From positions 224,724 through 288,723 of the forward strand of contig JANWVC010000008.1 of the NCBI GenBank assembly GCA_025057755.1: DNA of 64,000 nucleotides. The letters run 5' to 3'. This stretch comes from Limisphaera sp. GTDB lineage: Bacteria > Verrucomicrobiota > Verrucomicrobiia > Limisphaerales > Limisphaeraceae. Shown piece by piece: positions 38,582-49,700 of the stretch (the first letter of the stretch is position 1; every line of letters starts with the position of its first letter). A program made the position numbers and the translations under genes. The notes beneath the pieces were generated by a model. It searched no databases and had not been told where the DNA came from. It saw nothing but the letters and a program-made list of their open reading frames with translations.

Positions 38582-39682
38582 TCATCGAATCGGAAGTTCC
38601 ATCTGCTCGGGCCTACTCAGCGGTCCGGGCACCCGAAAGCTGGCAGCGGACAAAACCGGAAAAGGCCGATCCAGGCCAGCTCGGCGGCAGGCCACGGTGA
38701 AGGCCTGTGCGATCCGCTGGGCCGCCGGGCCTGTGCCCGTCAACCGGGTGCCGAACCGGGCGTCGCTCAATTTGCCCTCCCGGACCTCTTGCAGGCGGGA
38801 AAGAACCCTCGACTTCTGCAAGGGCCTGTGTCGTTCCAACCACTCAAGGAAAATGTCTTGGACAGCGTGGGGAAGCCGCAGGATTGAATAACAGGCAAAG
38901 CTGGCACCGGCCCCGGCGGCCGCCTGCGTGATGCAAAACATCTCATGGTCTGTGAGTCCGGGGATGATCGGCGCCATAAGCACACCGACCGGAATGCCGG
39001 CTTTGGCGAGAGATTCGATCGCCTTGAGGCGGGCTTGCGGCAAAGCTGCTCGGGGTTCCAAGCAACGTGCCAGTTCAGCGTCTAATGTGCTGATGGACAG
39101 ACAGACCACAACCGCCTGATGACCCGCTAATTCTGTCAGCAGATCAATGTCCCTTGTGACCAGGAAGTTTTTCGTCACCACACAAACGGGATTTCTGAAT
39201 TCGGCCAACACAGCCAGGCACCGCCGGGTTAGTTGAAGCCGGCGTTCAATGGGTTGGTAACAGTCGGTGACGCCACTCAGTGCGATCGTTCGAGGTTGCC
39301 AACGGGGTGAAGCCAGCTCGGCCCGCAGCAACTCCGGTGCCTCCGGCTTGATGATGATGATAGACTCGAAGTCCAGCCCGCTGGAAAAGCCCAAGTACTC
39401 ATGCGTGGGTCGAGCGTAACAGTAGGCGCAACCGTGTTCACAACCCCGGTATGGGTTGAGACTGACGTCAAAGCCGAGGTCGGGACTGTCATTGAAGCTA
39501 AGGACATGGACGGATCGGTCGAGAAAAAACCGGGTGCGCGGCAGCGGTCGGTCTTCGGGATCACCCTCGGGATCAGGCTCATAAAACCAAGGCTCAAACC
39601 GGTTGGGTGGATTCAGCCCAGTCCCTCGGCCGCGTGACGTCCCACTCTCATGACAAGCTTCTCCAGCCATTGAAGTCTGCAC
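38582..39682 (-). CDS. Radical SAM protein of the PA0069/Rv2578c type
   Basis: A 366-residue protein. The [4Fe-4S] motif is CEHGCAYCYARP, preceded by FDVSLNPYRG, the typical opening of this group. Later are SGVTDCYQPIE and GIPVGVLMAPIIPGLTD. It is related to the spore-photoproduct-lyase-like radical SAM proteins of unknown substrate. The start at 39682 gives an N-terminus of about 25 poorly conserved residues; 39670 is an alternative. It follows the decayed GH43 gene on the same strand. Confidence 0.9.
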   Translation of the reverse strand: MQTSMAGEACHESGTSRGRGTGLNPPNRFEPWFYEPDPEGDPEDRPLPRTRFFLDRSVHVLSFNDSPDLGFDVSLNPYRGCEHGCAYCYARPTHEYLGFSSGLDFESIIIIKPEAPELLRAELASPRWQPRTIALSGVTDCYQPIERRLQLTRRCLAVLAEFRNPVCVVTKNFLVTRDIDLLTELAGHQAVVVCLSISTLDAELARCLEPRAALPQARLKAIESLAKAGIPVGVLMAPIIPGLTDHEMFCITQAAAGAGASFACYSILRLPHAVQDIFLEWLERHRPLQKSRVLSRLQEVREGKLSDARFGTRLTGTGPAAQRIAQAFTVACRRAGLDRPFPVLSAASFRVPGPLSRPEQMELPIR

Positions 39683-39722
39683 TGGTTATCAGCCCAGTAA
39701 CTCTAACTCTAACCGAGAAGGC

Positions 39723-40610
39723 TCAGGTGAACCAGTCGCGCGTCGCGAGAAAGGCCCGGCTGCAGATCGTGCCTTTCCAAGCCTGGCTCTTGCCCAGCCG
39801 AAGGAACGGTCCCACGGGAGAATCTGCAATCGTGTAGGCCACGGAGTAGTCCGGACCCGTCCAACCACCCTCAGACCACGTGACGTAGGATCTGCCGCCG
39901 CGCTCGAGCATGAACGGACCTTCCTCGTAACCTTCCGGGGTGATTTCCTGGAACACACGGCCATCAGGAAACGGCTCCAAGCCCGTGAAATCCGGCTTGA
40001 GGCGAACCACATTGCACCGGCGCCATCCCCCATAGTGGAGGTACCATCGACCATCGCGGTCGCGAAACGTCTGTTGGTCAATGGTTTGGGCACCATTGGA
40101 GAAACGGTCGATCAGCCGTCGGCCGAGATAATCTCGGAAAGGGCCACCGGGCCGATCCGCGACGGCCACTCCGATTCCGCCAAGCTCGTGATCAATCTGA
40201 TGTCGTTAGCGGAAAAAAGAGGAAGTAGCGACCCCGGTGGCGGACGACAGCCGGAGCCCACAAGGCTCGGCGAGCCCAGCGCACGACATTGGTGTCAAGA
40301 ATCCGCCGATGACGGGTTCAATACACTAAGTTCTGGCGAGGAAAATGCATCGAAAAACACTTCCTGGTCGTAGGGAGCGGAATAGGTGGGATAAATCCAG
40401 ACTTGTTTGCCAAAGACGCCCACCTCCGGATCAGCATGCCAGCCGTGCAGAATGGGATGGCCGGAGTACTTGCGGGGATCGTTCTGAAACTTTCCGCCGC
40501 AGCCAACCCCCCAGCAGGACCAGTGCACCCACGGCCAGGGTCAAATGTCCCCAAAGAAGGGACACGCGTAGGGGGAACCAAGAGGAGTCTTGTGAAACCA
40601 AGGTTCGCAT
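39723..40610 (-). pseudogene. GH43-family glycosidase, multiply frameshifted and 3'-truncated
   Basis: Pieces of one glycoside hydrolase family 43 protein occur in three frames. From 40610, a lipoprotein-like signal (LTLAVGALVLLG) is separated by a six-C run at 40507-40512 from GCGGKFQNDPRKYSGHPILH, then GWHADPEVGVFGKQVWIYPT and YSAPYDQEVFFDAFSSPEL. A frame change leads to ILDTNVVRWARRALWAPAVV and RGRYFLFF, a six-A run at 40213-40218 shifts again, and the last frame gives HELGGIGVAVADRPGGPFRD to the stop at 39723. GHx-type C-terminal sequences of the family are missing. The active-site Asp of GWHADPE is retained. The gene is decayed, or the assembly has several indels here; three or more indels in one gene favours decay. 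Confidence 0.8.
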
Positions 40611-40897
40611 GACCTCTGAAATTCGACCACCCAGTGGGCCATAAGGTGTAACCGTAACCTCGCGCTGTCGGCCCCAGCCTTCTTCACGAGAGGGAACCGT
40701 CTCGACGTCTAAGACTGGGGCCTGATGGGGCACACGCATCCGGTTAACGGCCTCGGCGGCATTCAATCCGGGCAATGGTCGTCAATGCTGAGAAACTTGA
40801 GGATTGGCTGATTTTCCACACTGGTTGGACTGCCTTTCGTGGGATCCGTCGTTGCCGCCCTGCAGGCAGATTTATACCCGGACTCTTTGTGGCCTGC
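40611..40897 (-). other. Unassigned remnant between isomerase-like gene and GH43 pseudogene
   Basis: The minus strand reads GLNAAEAVNRMRVPHQAPVL and then ETVPSREEGWGRQREVTVTP in a frame with only a TTG start at 40775. I cannot place the family. It may be the end of a lost gene or an unrelated coding scrap; adjacent frames carry no recognisable domain. Confidence 0.35.
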
Positions 40898-41890
40898 CTA
40901 CGAAGCTTCGGAGCTTCGCTGGAAGATCTGTTTGAGCCAACCGATATTCGTGGCGTAGTTGTGATGGAGATCGCGCGGCTTGCGCGCGTCGCGGGAACGT
41001 TCGACCACCAACCAGCCGCTCCAACCCATGCGGTCCAACGTCTGTTTGATCCGAGGCAAGTCGAGGCTGGGATCTTCCGGCAGACGCAGGCCATCTTCAT
41101 TGGAGGCATGAATTTGAATCAAACGCTGCGCGCCCAGAGTTTCCAACTCCGTAATCAGGTTACGACGGTGCTTCATTGCCTGAGCAAAATTGAAATAACT
41201 GCGAACAGCGGCTGAGCCGACTTCATCCAATAATTGGATTTCCTCCGCTGCAGGCAGGGAAGTTTCGATGCCGAGGACGACCCGGGCGGCTTCCACGGCA
41301 CCAGCTATTTCGCGTAACCGGGCAACGACAGAGGGTCGCAGCTCAGGCCGTGCCACTAGGTCGCAGGGTACACCCAGAGGAAGAAAAAGCACACGGATTC
41401 CAAGTGCCATGGCGGTTTGCAAGGCATCCTCGACCATCCTTGGTACCGAGGGACGCTCCACAAAAGATTGTGCATAAAAAGCGGACATGGCCAGAGAACA
41501 AAGGGTAATGTTGTGCTGCCGGGCTGTTTCCAAAAACGACGCGCGAAAGTCAGGATCCGCCAAGGCGTTTTGAAACGTCTCGCGTTGCCCCAGCGGTCCC
41601 ATATCCACCTCCAGACCCTGAGCTCCCAGTTCAGCGGCCAGACTGATAGCGCGTAACGTTTGGCGTTGTAAGAGCATCCAGTCGCAGACACCAATTCGGT
41701 AACGGGAGCCAGATGCAGTCAGGGAACCGTAGAGAATGCGACCTTTCAACAATTCAACGCTGGCCAGGCTTCCGAGTGTCACGTGCCTAAGGAATTCTCG
41801 ACGGGACCCTTGCAATCCTGACTCCGAGATCTCTTTGGTAGGATCGAATTCTGTTGGGGAGACGGATAACTCTGATTCTGGACTCTTCAT
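40898..41890 (-). CDS. Tat-exported sugar phosphate isomerase/epimerase-like TIM barrel
   Basis: A 330-residue protein. A twin-arginine signal (SRREFLRHVTLGSLASVELL) follows a polar 30-residue leader. The domain is xylose isomerase-like: RYRIGVCDWMLLQRQTLRAI, LEVDMGPLGQRETFQNAL, VLGIETSLPAAEE and RLIQIHASNEDG, ending in a WSGWLVVERSRD strand with the Glu of the metal site. Such exported proteins are abundant in Planctomycetes and Verrucomicrobia, and many act on sugars or keto-glycosides; substrate unknown. It is upstream, on the same strand, of the GH43 pseudogene. Confidence 0.85.
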   Translation of the reverse strand: MKSPESELSVSPTEFDPTKEISESGLQGSRREFLRHVTLGSLASVELLKGRILYGSLTASGSRYRIGVCDWMLLQRQTLRAISLAAELGAQGLEVDMGPLGQRETFQNALADPDFRASFLETARQHNITLCSLAMSAFYAQSFVERPSVPRMVEDALQTAMALGIRVLFLPLGVPCDLVARPELRPSVVARLREIAGAVEAARVVLGIETSLPAAEEIQLLDEVGSAAVRSYFNFAQAMKHRRNLITELETLGAQRLIQIHASNEDGLRLPEDPSLDLPRIKQTLDRMGWSGWLVVERSRDARKPRDLHHNYATNIGWLKQIFQRSSEAS

Positions 41891-43030
41891 AGCAGTTTGG
41901 TGTGGATGTTAGGATCAAGAGCGAGGACGGCACCGAAGCTCGCTTGCGATAGTTCCCGCGCATCAGGTTCGTGTCCTGAGGAACAGCCAACGGCCGTCAC
42001 GCACGCTCCCAGGGGCAAAGATAGACCACCCATCACTCACACAACACAGGCACAATGATAAATCAACGGCCGTTCCAAAGGCAAATATAGGCGACAGTGT
42101 TTGCCGCGTCTCCGTGAAGCGCAGCTTGCCTTAGCGCCCGCCTAATAAGGGGACTCCGCTTGGACCTCTTGGCTCGCTCGGCGTCCCGTAAAGCGCGCGT
42201 GCCCGGAAAGCACAAATAAGTAAGCGACCCGGATTGTACATTATCACGGATGGTGAGAACGTAGCCCATGGAGGCCTTGGTGATTGTATTCATGGTTCGG
42301 CTGGTCAATGACGCTCGCATGACACATCCTTAAGCGGTGCAATTTCGGACCAGTTGCCGTGCAGGGGGGAACCTCCACGGTTGCACCAGGTCTTCATGCT
42401 TGTTTTTCACCGACACCGGCCCGACCCAAAACGTACTGCAACCACAGATTTTTCCCAGGAAAGATGCATAGACGTGGAGGCATCTCCTTTGACGTCTGTC
42501 AGTCAAAACAATAGAAGCACGAGTAGCTTGCAACCCAGCAAAAGTCCCCGTTGCTCGGAATTTGCAGGCTGCAAAGTTGAACGACCATCCCGATCTCGCT
42601 TTTTACCCGACTGTGGATGTTGAAGTAAAAATATCTAACATGGTAATTCCAAGGGCTTGGAGCTACAGACCGGTAAAAGACCCACCGCTGGGATCGATGG
42701 CCGTGAACATCAACCTGGGGGCGGGCTGCAATCGGCGACTCAACGTGGTTGGGCCCAGAGAAGCAGCGCCGGAATACGGAATACCGAACGATCGCAGCCA
42801 AGATGCAGCCTATTGGAAGCGGCACGTCGGTCGGGTTCGGCTCTGGCACGAGTTCCTGTTCGAACCACGGTCGTCACATCCTTTCGATGGGCCATAAGTG
42901 CGAATTGCATATCGGGGCCCGCTAGTGCCCTACCCGACTTCTGGGGGAGCCCTTGTTCCAACATGAATTGATGAAATGATAGAAGAATGCATGCGGTAAT
43001 TGGCCGATGCGCTGCGCGCGGTGATCGTGC
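41891..43030. other. 1.1 kb gene-poor region
   Basis: Short overlapping open frames on both strands (for example 42063-42320 minus and 42562-42897 plus) have no recognisable protein, start context or conserved composition. No RNA gene, repeat or mobile-element end was seen. It separates the pectate lyase operon from the isomerase-like gene and may contain remnants of lost genes. Confidence 0.45.
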
Positions 43031-44818
43031 TCAGCGGTTCGGCAGGATCAAGGGATCGACATTGTTTCGAAGGTCCGTCCAATCTGGAGCCGGCCCCCGC
43101 GGATCGAGGCCATAAAGAAAAGCTTCGATGTTGGTATAACCATCGCCATTGAGATCGGTGGAGGCGTCTGCAGGGTCCTCCGGATTAAGCCCATGCGCTT
43201 GTTCCCATGCGTCCGCCATGCCGTCGTTGTCTCGATCAGCGTATGGCTCCCCACGGTAGGGTGGATAACCGCCGACCTCGTCTGGGTGAGTGATGATGCC
43301 CAAAGGAACGAGACGGCCGATGCGCGCGATGGTGGCCTCATTATAACCAACCTGGCGAAGAAGGTTGGTGAGACCGGACCACGGTGTGGCCCCGTGGCCT
43401 GCGCCAGTTCGTACCATGCGGATGATCCGTTCGTCTATGGCGTCACGGCGCGGGAGCGAAGCACCGGCATGCCGGAGAACGTCTTCATACGCCTCCACGG
43501 CTGATTGAATCCGAAGTGGCGCATGCGGGAACGGCGCACGCGTTCGAATGCGAGCCAACACGATATCTAACGGATCCCGCGCTGGGTCGGGTTGAACACC
43601 GCCATCCCAGTTGTCGGCGGTTACGCGGAGATTACCCTCCACAACGTTGCCGGACACGTATGCAAGGCCGAAATTGTCCACGTTCGTGCGACTGCGTTCA
43701 GACTCAGGCTTGAGGATCCGCCAGGCCACGGGATCTTCTCGAGGTGTCGCAGGCCCAGGTTTGAAATAGTTCTGTATGATATTGAAGTAACTCCGATGAT
43801 CGCCGCCATCGATGGTACGATGCACCCAGTTATAAAGGACATTATTGACAAAAGTGATGTCCCCGTACATGCCGATACTCGGATTGCGGCCGCTGTTACA
43901 AGCCCAAAGATTGTGATGAAAAGTGCTGTTGAGCCCCCCAAGCGTGCTGCCAAAAGCGTGGTTGTACGTGTTCAACGCCTCGCTGAAAATAGAGTACTGA
44001 ATGGTGATATTTACCGTCGGTAATTTGAGCGCCGCAGTTCCGGCATCATTGTCGTGATCATACATGTGCCGGTACAAAGACATGTTTTCGTCTAAGCCCC
44101 AACTGGCGGAGACGTGATCAATCATGATATTGCCAATGGGGTTGCCCCCAAGCGAATCGTCGCGGTTTCCCACCCAGATCTGGCCACGCCGGAATCGCAT
44201 GTGGCGAATCACCACGTCGTGCGTGTCTATGGCAACAGTAGCTCCGGCAATGCAAACTCCATCGCCAGGTGCAGTATTGCCGGCTATGGTGATGTAGGGA
44301 GCTCGGATGTGAATCGGCGATTCTAACCGAATGATCCCAGCTACGTTGAAAACCACAATCCGAGGTCCGCCCGCTTCGCAGGCTTCACGGAAAGTGCCTG
44401 GGCCCCGATCGGCGAGATTGGTGACCACGAAAACGCGTCCGCCGCGTCCCCCCGGAGTATACATCCCCCCGCCCCACGCGCCGGGGAAGGCCGGAATACG
44501 AGCGCGAATGAGGTCACCCGGTTGCGCTGCGCCAGGGCGCCAAGGGCGGCCCTTCGCGGCCCACTCACGAACCACTGGTTCGGCCCGCTGCCACGCCTCG
44601 GCATCCATCCGTTCCGCGTCGGCTTGTTTTCGTTCAGCTTCAGCCGCAATCTCGACTGGAATTTTGGGATACTGGGCCCAAAGAGAAAGAGCAGCAAACA
44701 ACACCAGCACCCCGACAGAGGTCCGGGCGGAATCTGGGGGTGCTCCCGATAGACCCAACCTTAAAGAAGACCGATTCGCCAATACAGAATCTCGAGCGGC
44801 TGGCATCATGCGGCGCAT
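43031..44818 (-). CDS. Pectate lyase-like polysaccharide lyase with Ca-binding C-terminus
   Basis: About 595 residues. A signal/anchor segment (SVGVLVLFAALSLWA) is followed by an alpha-helical stretch and a right-handed beta-helix of pectate lyase type: FPGAWGGGMYTPGGRGG, ITIAGNTAPGDGVCI, VVIRHMRFRRGQIWVGN, MIDHVSASWGLDENMS and NSTFHHNLWACNSGRNPSIG. The C-terminus has a thrombospondin-type-3/EF-like run (DRDNDGMADAWEQAHGLNPE and DLNGDGYTNIEAFL). It cleaves polygalacturonate or rhamnogalacturonan by beta-elimination. Start 44818 lies one base after the upstream gene's stop codon on the minus strand; 44806 and 44809 are also possible. Last gene of a four-gene operon. Confidence 0.88.
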   Translation of the reverse strand: MRRMMPAARDSVLANRSSLRLGLSGAPPDSARTSVGVLVLFAALSLWAQYPKIPVEIAAEAERKQADAERMDAEAWQRAEPVVREWAAKGRPWRPGAAQPGDLIRARIPAFPGAWGGGMYTPGGRGGRVFVVTNLADRGPGTFREACEAGGPRIVVFNVAGIIRLESPIHIRAPYITIAGNTAPGDGVCIAGATVAIDTHDVVIRHMRFRRGQIWVGNRDDSLGGNPIGNIMIDHVSASWGLDENMSLYRHMYDHDNDAGTAALKLPTVNITIQYSIFSEALNTYNHAFGSTLGGLNSTFHHNLWACNSGRNPSIGMYGDITFVNNVLYNWVHRTIDGGDHRSYFNIIQNYFKPGPATPREDPVAWRILKPESERSRTNVDNFGLAYVSGNVVEGNLRVTADNWDGGVQPDPARDPLDIVLARIRTRAPFPHAPLRIQSAVEAYEDVLRHAGASLPRRDAIDERIIRMVRTGAGHGATPWSGLTNLLRQVGYNEATIARIGRLVPLGIITHPDEVGGYPPYRGEPYADRDNDGMADAWEQAHGLNPEDPADASTDLNGDGYTNIEAFLYGLDPRGPAPDWTDLRNNVDPLILPNR

Positions 44819-44819
44819 G

Positions 44820-45572
44820 TCAGCGAGAACTGGGGTGATTGGTTGAGCCGGCACCCATGGACTGGCGCAGGCGTCGCTCGGCAGCCTGGAGGTCATATCC
44901 GGCAGATGAGAGATAGTTGTTGATACGCCCTTTATAGCGGTTAAAGAGGATGTGTTTGTCACGAGCGGATCCTTCGTCCATGGCCAATTCACGGGCTTCG
45001 TATAGCATGGCCCGGATGTGCTGTCTCTGTTCTTCGGTCAGTTCGGGCAACAGGCGCAGGTAGGCCCTGTAAGTAATCTCGGCCAGGCGATATGTCATCC
45101 CGTCCTTAATTTGATCGATTTGTTCCGGGCGAAGTTCCGTTTCAAGGCGGCCCAGGAATTCTCGGCGGGCCAAATCCAGTTCGACCCTGGTCTGCCGGAG
45201 AATCTGTTCCTGCGCCCGCTTGTATGAATTTGAATCCTGTGCAATATGGGAAGGGATTTCTTTAAGGGCTTGATCTCGCCAAGCGTGAATTCGTCGAAGC
45301 GTACGATATTGCTCCATGATTATCGCATGAACGCGATTGGAGTGAGCATCTGCTTCGAGCCGAAGCGGGATTAAAATCTGCTCCGCTCGGGCGGCAATGG
45401 CACCGTGGTAGGCCTGCTCTTCTGCATCCTTAACAACAGTTTGGCTGCCCGGAGGCTGCGCGATTGCCATAGGCAAATCGGAACCGACAATGCAGGTGCA
45501 TGCCGTTAATAAAGCAAGGGTTACCAAGCCAACTCGCCGTAACAAGCCACGAGATAACATTGAGTCGATCAT
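44820..45572 (-). CDS. DUF3826-like exported helical protein
   Basis: A 250-residue protein with a signal sequence (VGLVTLALLTACTCIVGSDL) and a charged, all-helical body ending in NRYKGRINNYLSSAGYDLQA, which I associate with DUF3826 proteins found beside polysaccharide lyases. No catalytic motif is visible. Start 45572 overlaps the upstream stop by ATGA. It stands one base before the pectate lyase-like gene. Role unknown; it could bind sugars or help enzyme assembly. Confidence 0.72.
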   Translation of the reverse strand: MIDSMLSRGLLRRVGLVTLALLTACTCIVGSDLPMAIAQPPGSQTVVKDAEEQAYHGAIAARAEQILIPLRLEADAHSNRVHAIIMEQYRTLRRIHAWRDQALKEIPSHIAQDSNSYKRAQEQILRQTRVELDLARREFLGRLETELRPEQIDQIKDGMTYRLAEITYRAYLRLLPELTEEQRQHIRAMLYEARELAMDEGSARDKHILFNRYKGRINNYLSSAGYDLQAAERRLRQSMGAGSTNHPSSR

Positions 45573-46753
45573 TCGGGCCATAGCCATACGGTTTCCGTCA
45601 TAGGAATCAAACGAAGCTGGTTGGGATCCAGTACAACGTGTTTGATGCGTTCCCGTTTCCATGTGTAAGTGATGTGAACGAGACCATCCCCGGTCTGGAT
45701 CACGGCGGGATAGGAAAAGCCGTTGGGAGCCGCAGGGTCATGCTCCAGCATAAGCGCGGCAAACCACCGACGGCCATCGGGCGAAATGGCTACATTCAGG
45801 GGCGTGCGCATGCGGGGCCGAGCTGCATGGTTGTAAACCAGCAAATGGCGACCATCTCTCAAAGTAATGGCGTCGGTACCGGCATTGGGGTTGGGCAACT
45901 GCGTCAACCGCATTCTGCCCCATGTGCGGCCACCATCACGCGACCATATCTCAAAGATTCGACCTTGACGCGTGCGACCCACTGCTTGCAGGCGGTGGCG
46001 GCCATGCACGAGCACGCTGGGCTGGATGGCCCCAACAACCTGGCCATCATTCAAAGGCGGTGTTCGTATCCAGGTGCGGCCCAAGTCCGGAGTTCGTTCG
46101 AAGTGCACCCGCCACCCTTCCGGGCCTTCGGTGCTCGATCCACAAAGCAGGTCGCCATTGGGGAGTTGTATCGGCTTGTTTTTGATCGGGCCCAAGATGC
46201 CCTCAGGTAACCGTTGCGGAGCTGACCAGGTCCGACCATCATCGTGCGAAATCTTCATTACGCCCCACCAGGAACTGGGACTCGGCCCCACTTTGTAGAA
46301 CAAAAGTAATGGCCCCCCGTCCGGGCGGAAAAGAACAGGATTCCATGTCGGATATCGCCTGGTGGGTGACTCTGCCCCATTGGCCACTTCGACCGGAAAT
46401 GTCCACCGGCCATTTTCGCGACGCGACAACCAAATGCCTACATCGGGATGGCGCTCATGGGTTCCTCCGAACCAGGCAGCAACTAAGCCCGAGGGGGTTT
46501 CCACAATAGTGGAAGCATGACAGGAAGGGAAGGGAGCCGCGTCGAAAATAAACTCGCTATGAATAAGTCCGGGCATCTGTGCTGAACCCATCGATGCGCA
46601 GAGCCCTACGGTCAGTAAGAACATAAGTAGGCCTTCGGGATGTATCCAGGTACGACAGGCCCGTATCGGCATAAACATAGGGACCGCGACAAGGCCATCT
46701 CGCACCTTTTGGACGACCCTGCGCGCACTCAAACGGGAACAATTGACGGTCAT
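45569..46753 (-). CDS. BNR-repeat sialidase-like glycosidase
   Basis: A 394-residue protein with a long N-terminus including a hydrophobic stretch (LLMFLLTVGLCASMGSAQ). Asp-box-like repeats such as SHDDGRTWSAPQ, TPDLGRTWIRTP and SRDGGRTWGRM mark a six-bladed propeller; FWPSCHASTIVETPSGLVAAWFGGT-type opening strands match the BNR_2 group. In pectin loci these proteins are often called sialidase-like, but their substrate is not sialic acid with certainty. Start 46753 overlaps the rhamnosidase stop by ATGA; 46759 is an alternative. Confidence 0.82.
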   Translation of the reverse strand: MTVNCSRLSARRVVQKVRDGLVAVPMFMPIRACRTWIHPEGLLMFLLTVGLCASMGSAQMPGLIHSEFIFDAAPFPSCHASTIVETPSGLVAAWFGGTHERHPDVGIWLSRRENGRWTFPVEVANGAESPTRRYPTWNPVLFRPDGGPLLLFYKVGPSPSSWWGVMKISHDDGRTWSAPQRLPEGILGPIKNKPIQLPNGDLLCGSSTEGPEGWRVHFERTPDLGRTWIRTPPLNDGQVVGAIQPSVLVHGRHRLQAVGRTRQGRIFEIWSRDGGRTWGRMRLTQLPNPNAGTDAITLRDGRHLLVYNHAARPRMRTPLNVAISPDGRRWFAALMLEHDPAAPNGFSYPAVIQTGDGLVHITYTWKRERIKHVVLDPNQLRLIPMTETVWLWPE

Positions 46754-49700
46754 GGGCACACAATTTGATACCGTCCGCTGCCGAGGTGCAAGGCAGGACG
46801 AGGCAAATGGGTGTGAACACTCAAGAGGCCATCTGCGTAACGAACCGCTTGGCCGTTAATTCGGACCTGGTCAACCTGATCGCAATGGAGTTCCACCCAG
46901 GCCGTAGTGTTGGGTGGAATGCAAATGTCCCATACCAGTGAGTTGTGGATTCGTCGCCATTCGCTATGCACCAGCCCAAAGGGAGTCATACGACGAGCAC
47001 TTACCCATACCAACCCGGGAACAAATTGTGGGGCCATGCGTAAGAGCCGATAACCGGGCTTCTCCCCGTCAGGCGCTATGCCAGCAAGACATTCGTAAAG
47101 CCAGAGAACCAGGTCGCCCACGAGCATGACATGGTTGCCTGAGTTCATGCCCGGTTCGGCTGTATCTCCATTCCACAATTCCCAAATGGTTGTGGCACCC
47201 TGCCGGACCATATACCCCCAACTCGGATAATTTGTTTGCGTGGCAATTCGGAACGCAAGGTCGGGTCGACCATGCCGGGTGAGAGTTCGCATAAGATGCT
47301 GAACTCCGATCAAGCCAGTAGCTGGGTGACCGTGGTTGAGCACCTCTATATTGTGAACAAGAGTGGCAAAGACCCTGTCGCGTTCGGACTCCGGCACAAG
47401 ATTTAGCGCGAGGGTCAGAATGCAGGCAGTCTGAGTGCCGTTCCCGTATTGACCGCGTTCAGAATCGTAAAAAGCATGGTGGAAGGCGCGAGCCATGGTT
47501 TGAGCTTGATGTTCCCACGCGGCGGCTTCCTCGGGCCGTCCCAGTAAGCGGGCATAGCGGGCCATCAAACGAAGATCGTGCACGAAATAGGCAGTGGCAA
47601 TCAACGTGGGATCAGTCCGACGAGCGGGATCGCGGGAGTGAATGAGTTGCGGGTCTTCCGGAGGCACACACCAATCGCCATAGCTGTCCTTGGATATGAG
47701 GCCGTTGGTGACATAACCGGACATGTATCGAATCCACTGTGCGGCTGCAGAGTAAGTGTCTTGCAGAAAACGAAAATCCCCATACTGCCGGTATAGAAGG
47801 CCGGGAGCGCTGAGGAACGTGCTTGGCCAGGTGACATTATCCGAGTAAATGGGCCAATAAGGGGGCGCAACATCGGGAAGGCTGCCGGAGGGGCGCTGCG
47901 CGTCAGCGATATCACGCAGCCATTTGCGGTAAAATCGAGCCACGTCAAAAACATGGGCTTCGCCGGCACATTCCTCCAGCCTGTCACCCAACCATCCTTG
48001 ACGCTCATCACGCTGCGGACAATCGGTGGGAATGCTGCGGTAATTCGCGCGTAAGCCCCAGACCACGTTTTGATAAATGCGATTCAGCAAGGGATGCGAA
48101 CAAGTGAAGTCACCGACGCGCGGCAAGTCATCGTGGACCACACAGGCGGTGAGCGTGTGAGGGCCAGGACGACCGGGGTAACCGGTTAACTCCACATAGC
48201 GAAATCCGTGGTAGGTGAACCGAGGTTCGTAAATTTCCTCACCCTGACCTTTCAATATGTACCGATCTGTCTGTTGCGCACCGCGTAGATTGGCGAGATC
48301 AAGGTGTCCATCGGGCCGCAACCGCTCGGCATGTCGAAGCTGCACGGTGGTGCCGGCCGGACCACGCACACGTAAGCGGCACCATCCGGCGAGATTTTGT
48401 CCAAAGTCGAAAATGAAAACCCCGGGACTGGGCTCACGAATGAAAACCGGAGCCAGCATCTGTGTAATCCGCATAGGTTCAATAGGCTGGGCAACGACTT
48501 GACCTGCAGGGGCGGGCATGATGGAGGCAGGTTCCCAATCCGCATCGTCATACCCGGGTAGGTCCCAGCCAGTGAGCTCGCGGCGCGCGTCGTATTCTTC
48601 CCCGTCAAACTCACTGTTACTACGAATGGGGCCTTCATCCGTTAGGCGCCAAGAGGAATCGGTTGCGAGGGTAGTGACGGAACCATCCGTGTGTTCGATC
48701 CGCAGATGAAGCATCAGTTGCGGAAATCCATAACTGACGGTGCCGGCATACACGCGGCTGCGGTCGGCGTAGAATCGTCCGTTGCCCAGCACAGCGCCCA
48801 TGGCGTTGGCACCCCTGCGCAAAAGGCGGGTAACATCTGCCGAGAGATAAAACACCCGCTTATCATAATGGCTCAGAGCCGGAGCCAGCACGGCATCACC
48901 CACGCGTGTTCCATTGAGGTACAATTCGGACCATCCCAGACCCGACCAATGGATAAGGGCGCGGCGCACCGGGCGATCCAGGACAAACTCTTTGCGCAAC
49001 CATCGGGCTGGGAGACGTCGCTCCTCGGCTGTCATAATGGCGCCCCAGGGCGCCATCCCCGCAGGCCCCAGAACACGCGCCCATTCCCAGTCTGAATCCT
49101 CGAAGTCAGGGCGATGCCAGCCAGGCACTTCTTCGGAGTGGACCTTCCACTCAGAATCAGTGGGAATTACTAACGGCGGGCCTTCCTCAAACTGGACCCA
49201 CAGCCGCCCGATGACACCAGCGGGTTTGTTTGGCGCGGTGTTGCGACCTGTCAGCCCAAGTACGAGGGTCTGGCCGGGCTCCACGCGCGTAGTGATGTCG
49301 TTCCATTTAACCCGTCGCGGATGATTACGCGCCCCTAGGTCCAAACCGTTCAGCCAGCCGCGGCATTCATTGTCACCTGTGTATTCAAAAACAGCTCGCA
49401 CAATCCGCCGGTCAGGCGGTAACGTTACAACCCGCCGGAACCAATTGGTGCCAGCCGGAGCACGAAGCGGATCCGCTACGCTGGGATGCCAGATCCAAAA
49501 GGTTTGATCGAGCCAATTTGTGGTTTCCCGCCCAGGCTTTCCAATCCAACGGGCCTGCCACTCGACTGGATCCAAGATTCCCATGGTCCAATGAGCCGCG
49601 CGGCTCCATGGAGAGCAGCGACCGTGGTTATCCCAGACTCGCACGCGCCACCACACTTGCTGGTGCGACGACAAAGGCCGGCCTGAATAGGGGACAAGAT

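Noticed and set aside
42562-42897. 111-codon plus-strand frame
   Set aside because: Overlaps a long minus-strand frame; composition is unlike neighbours and no family is visible.
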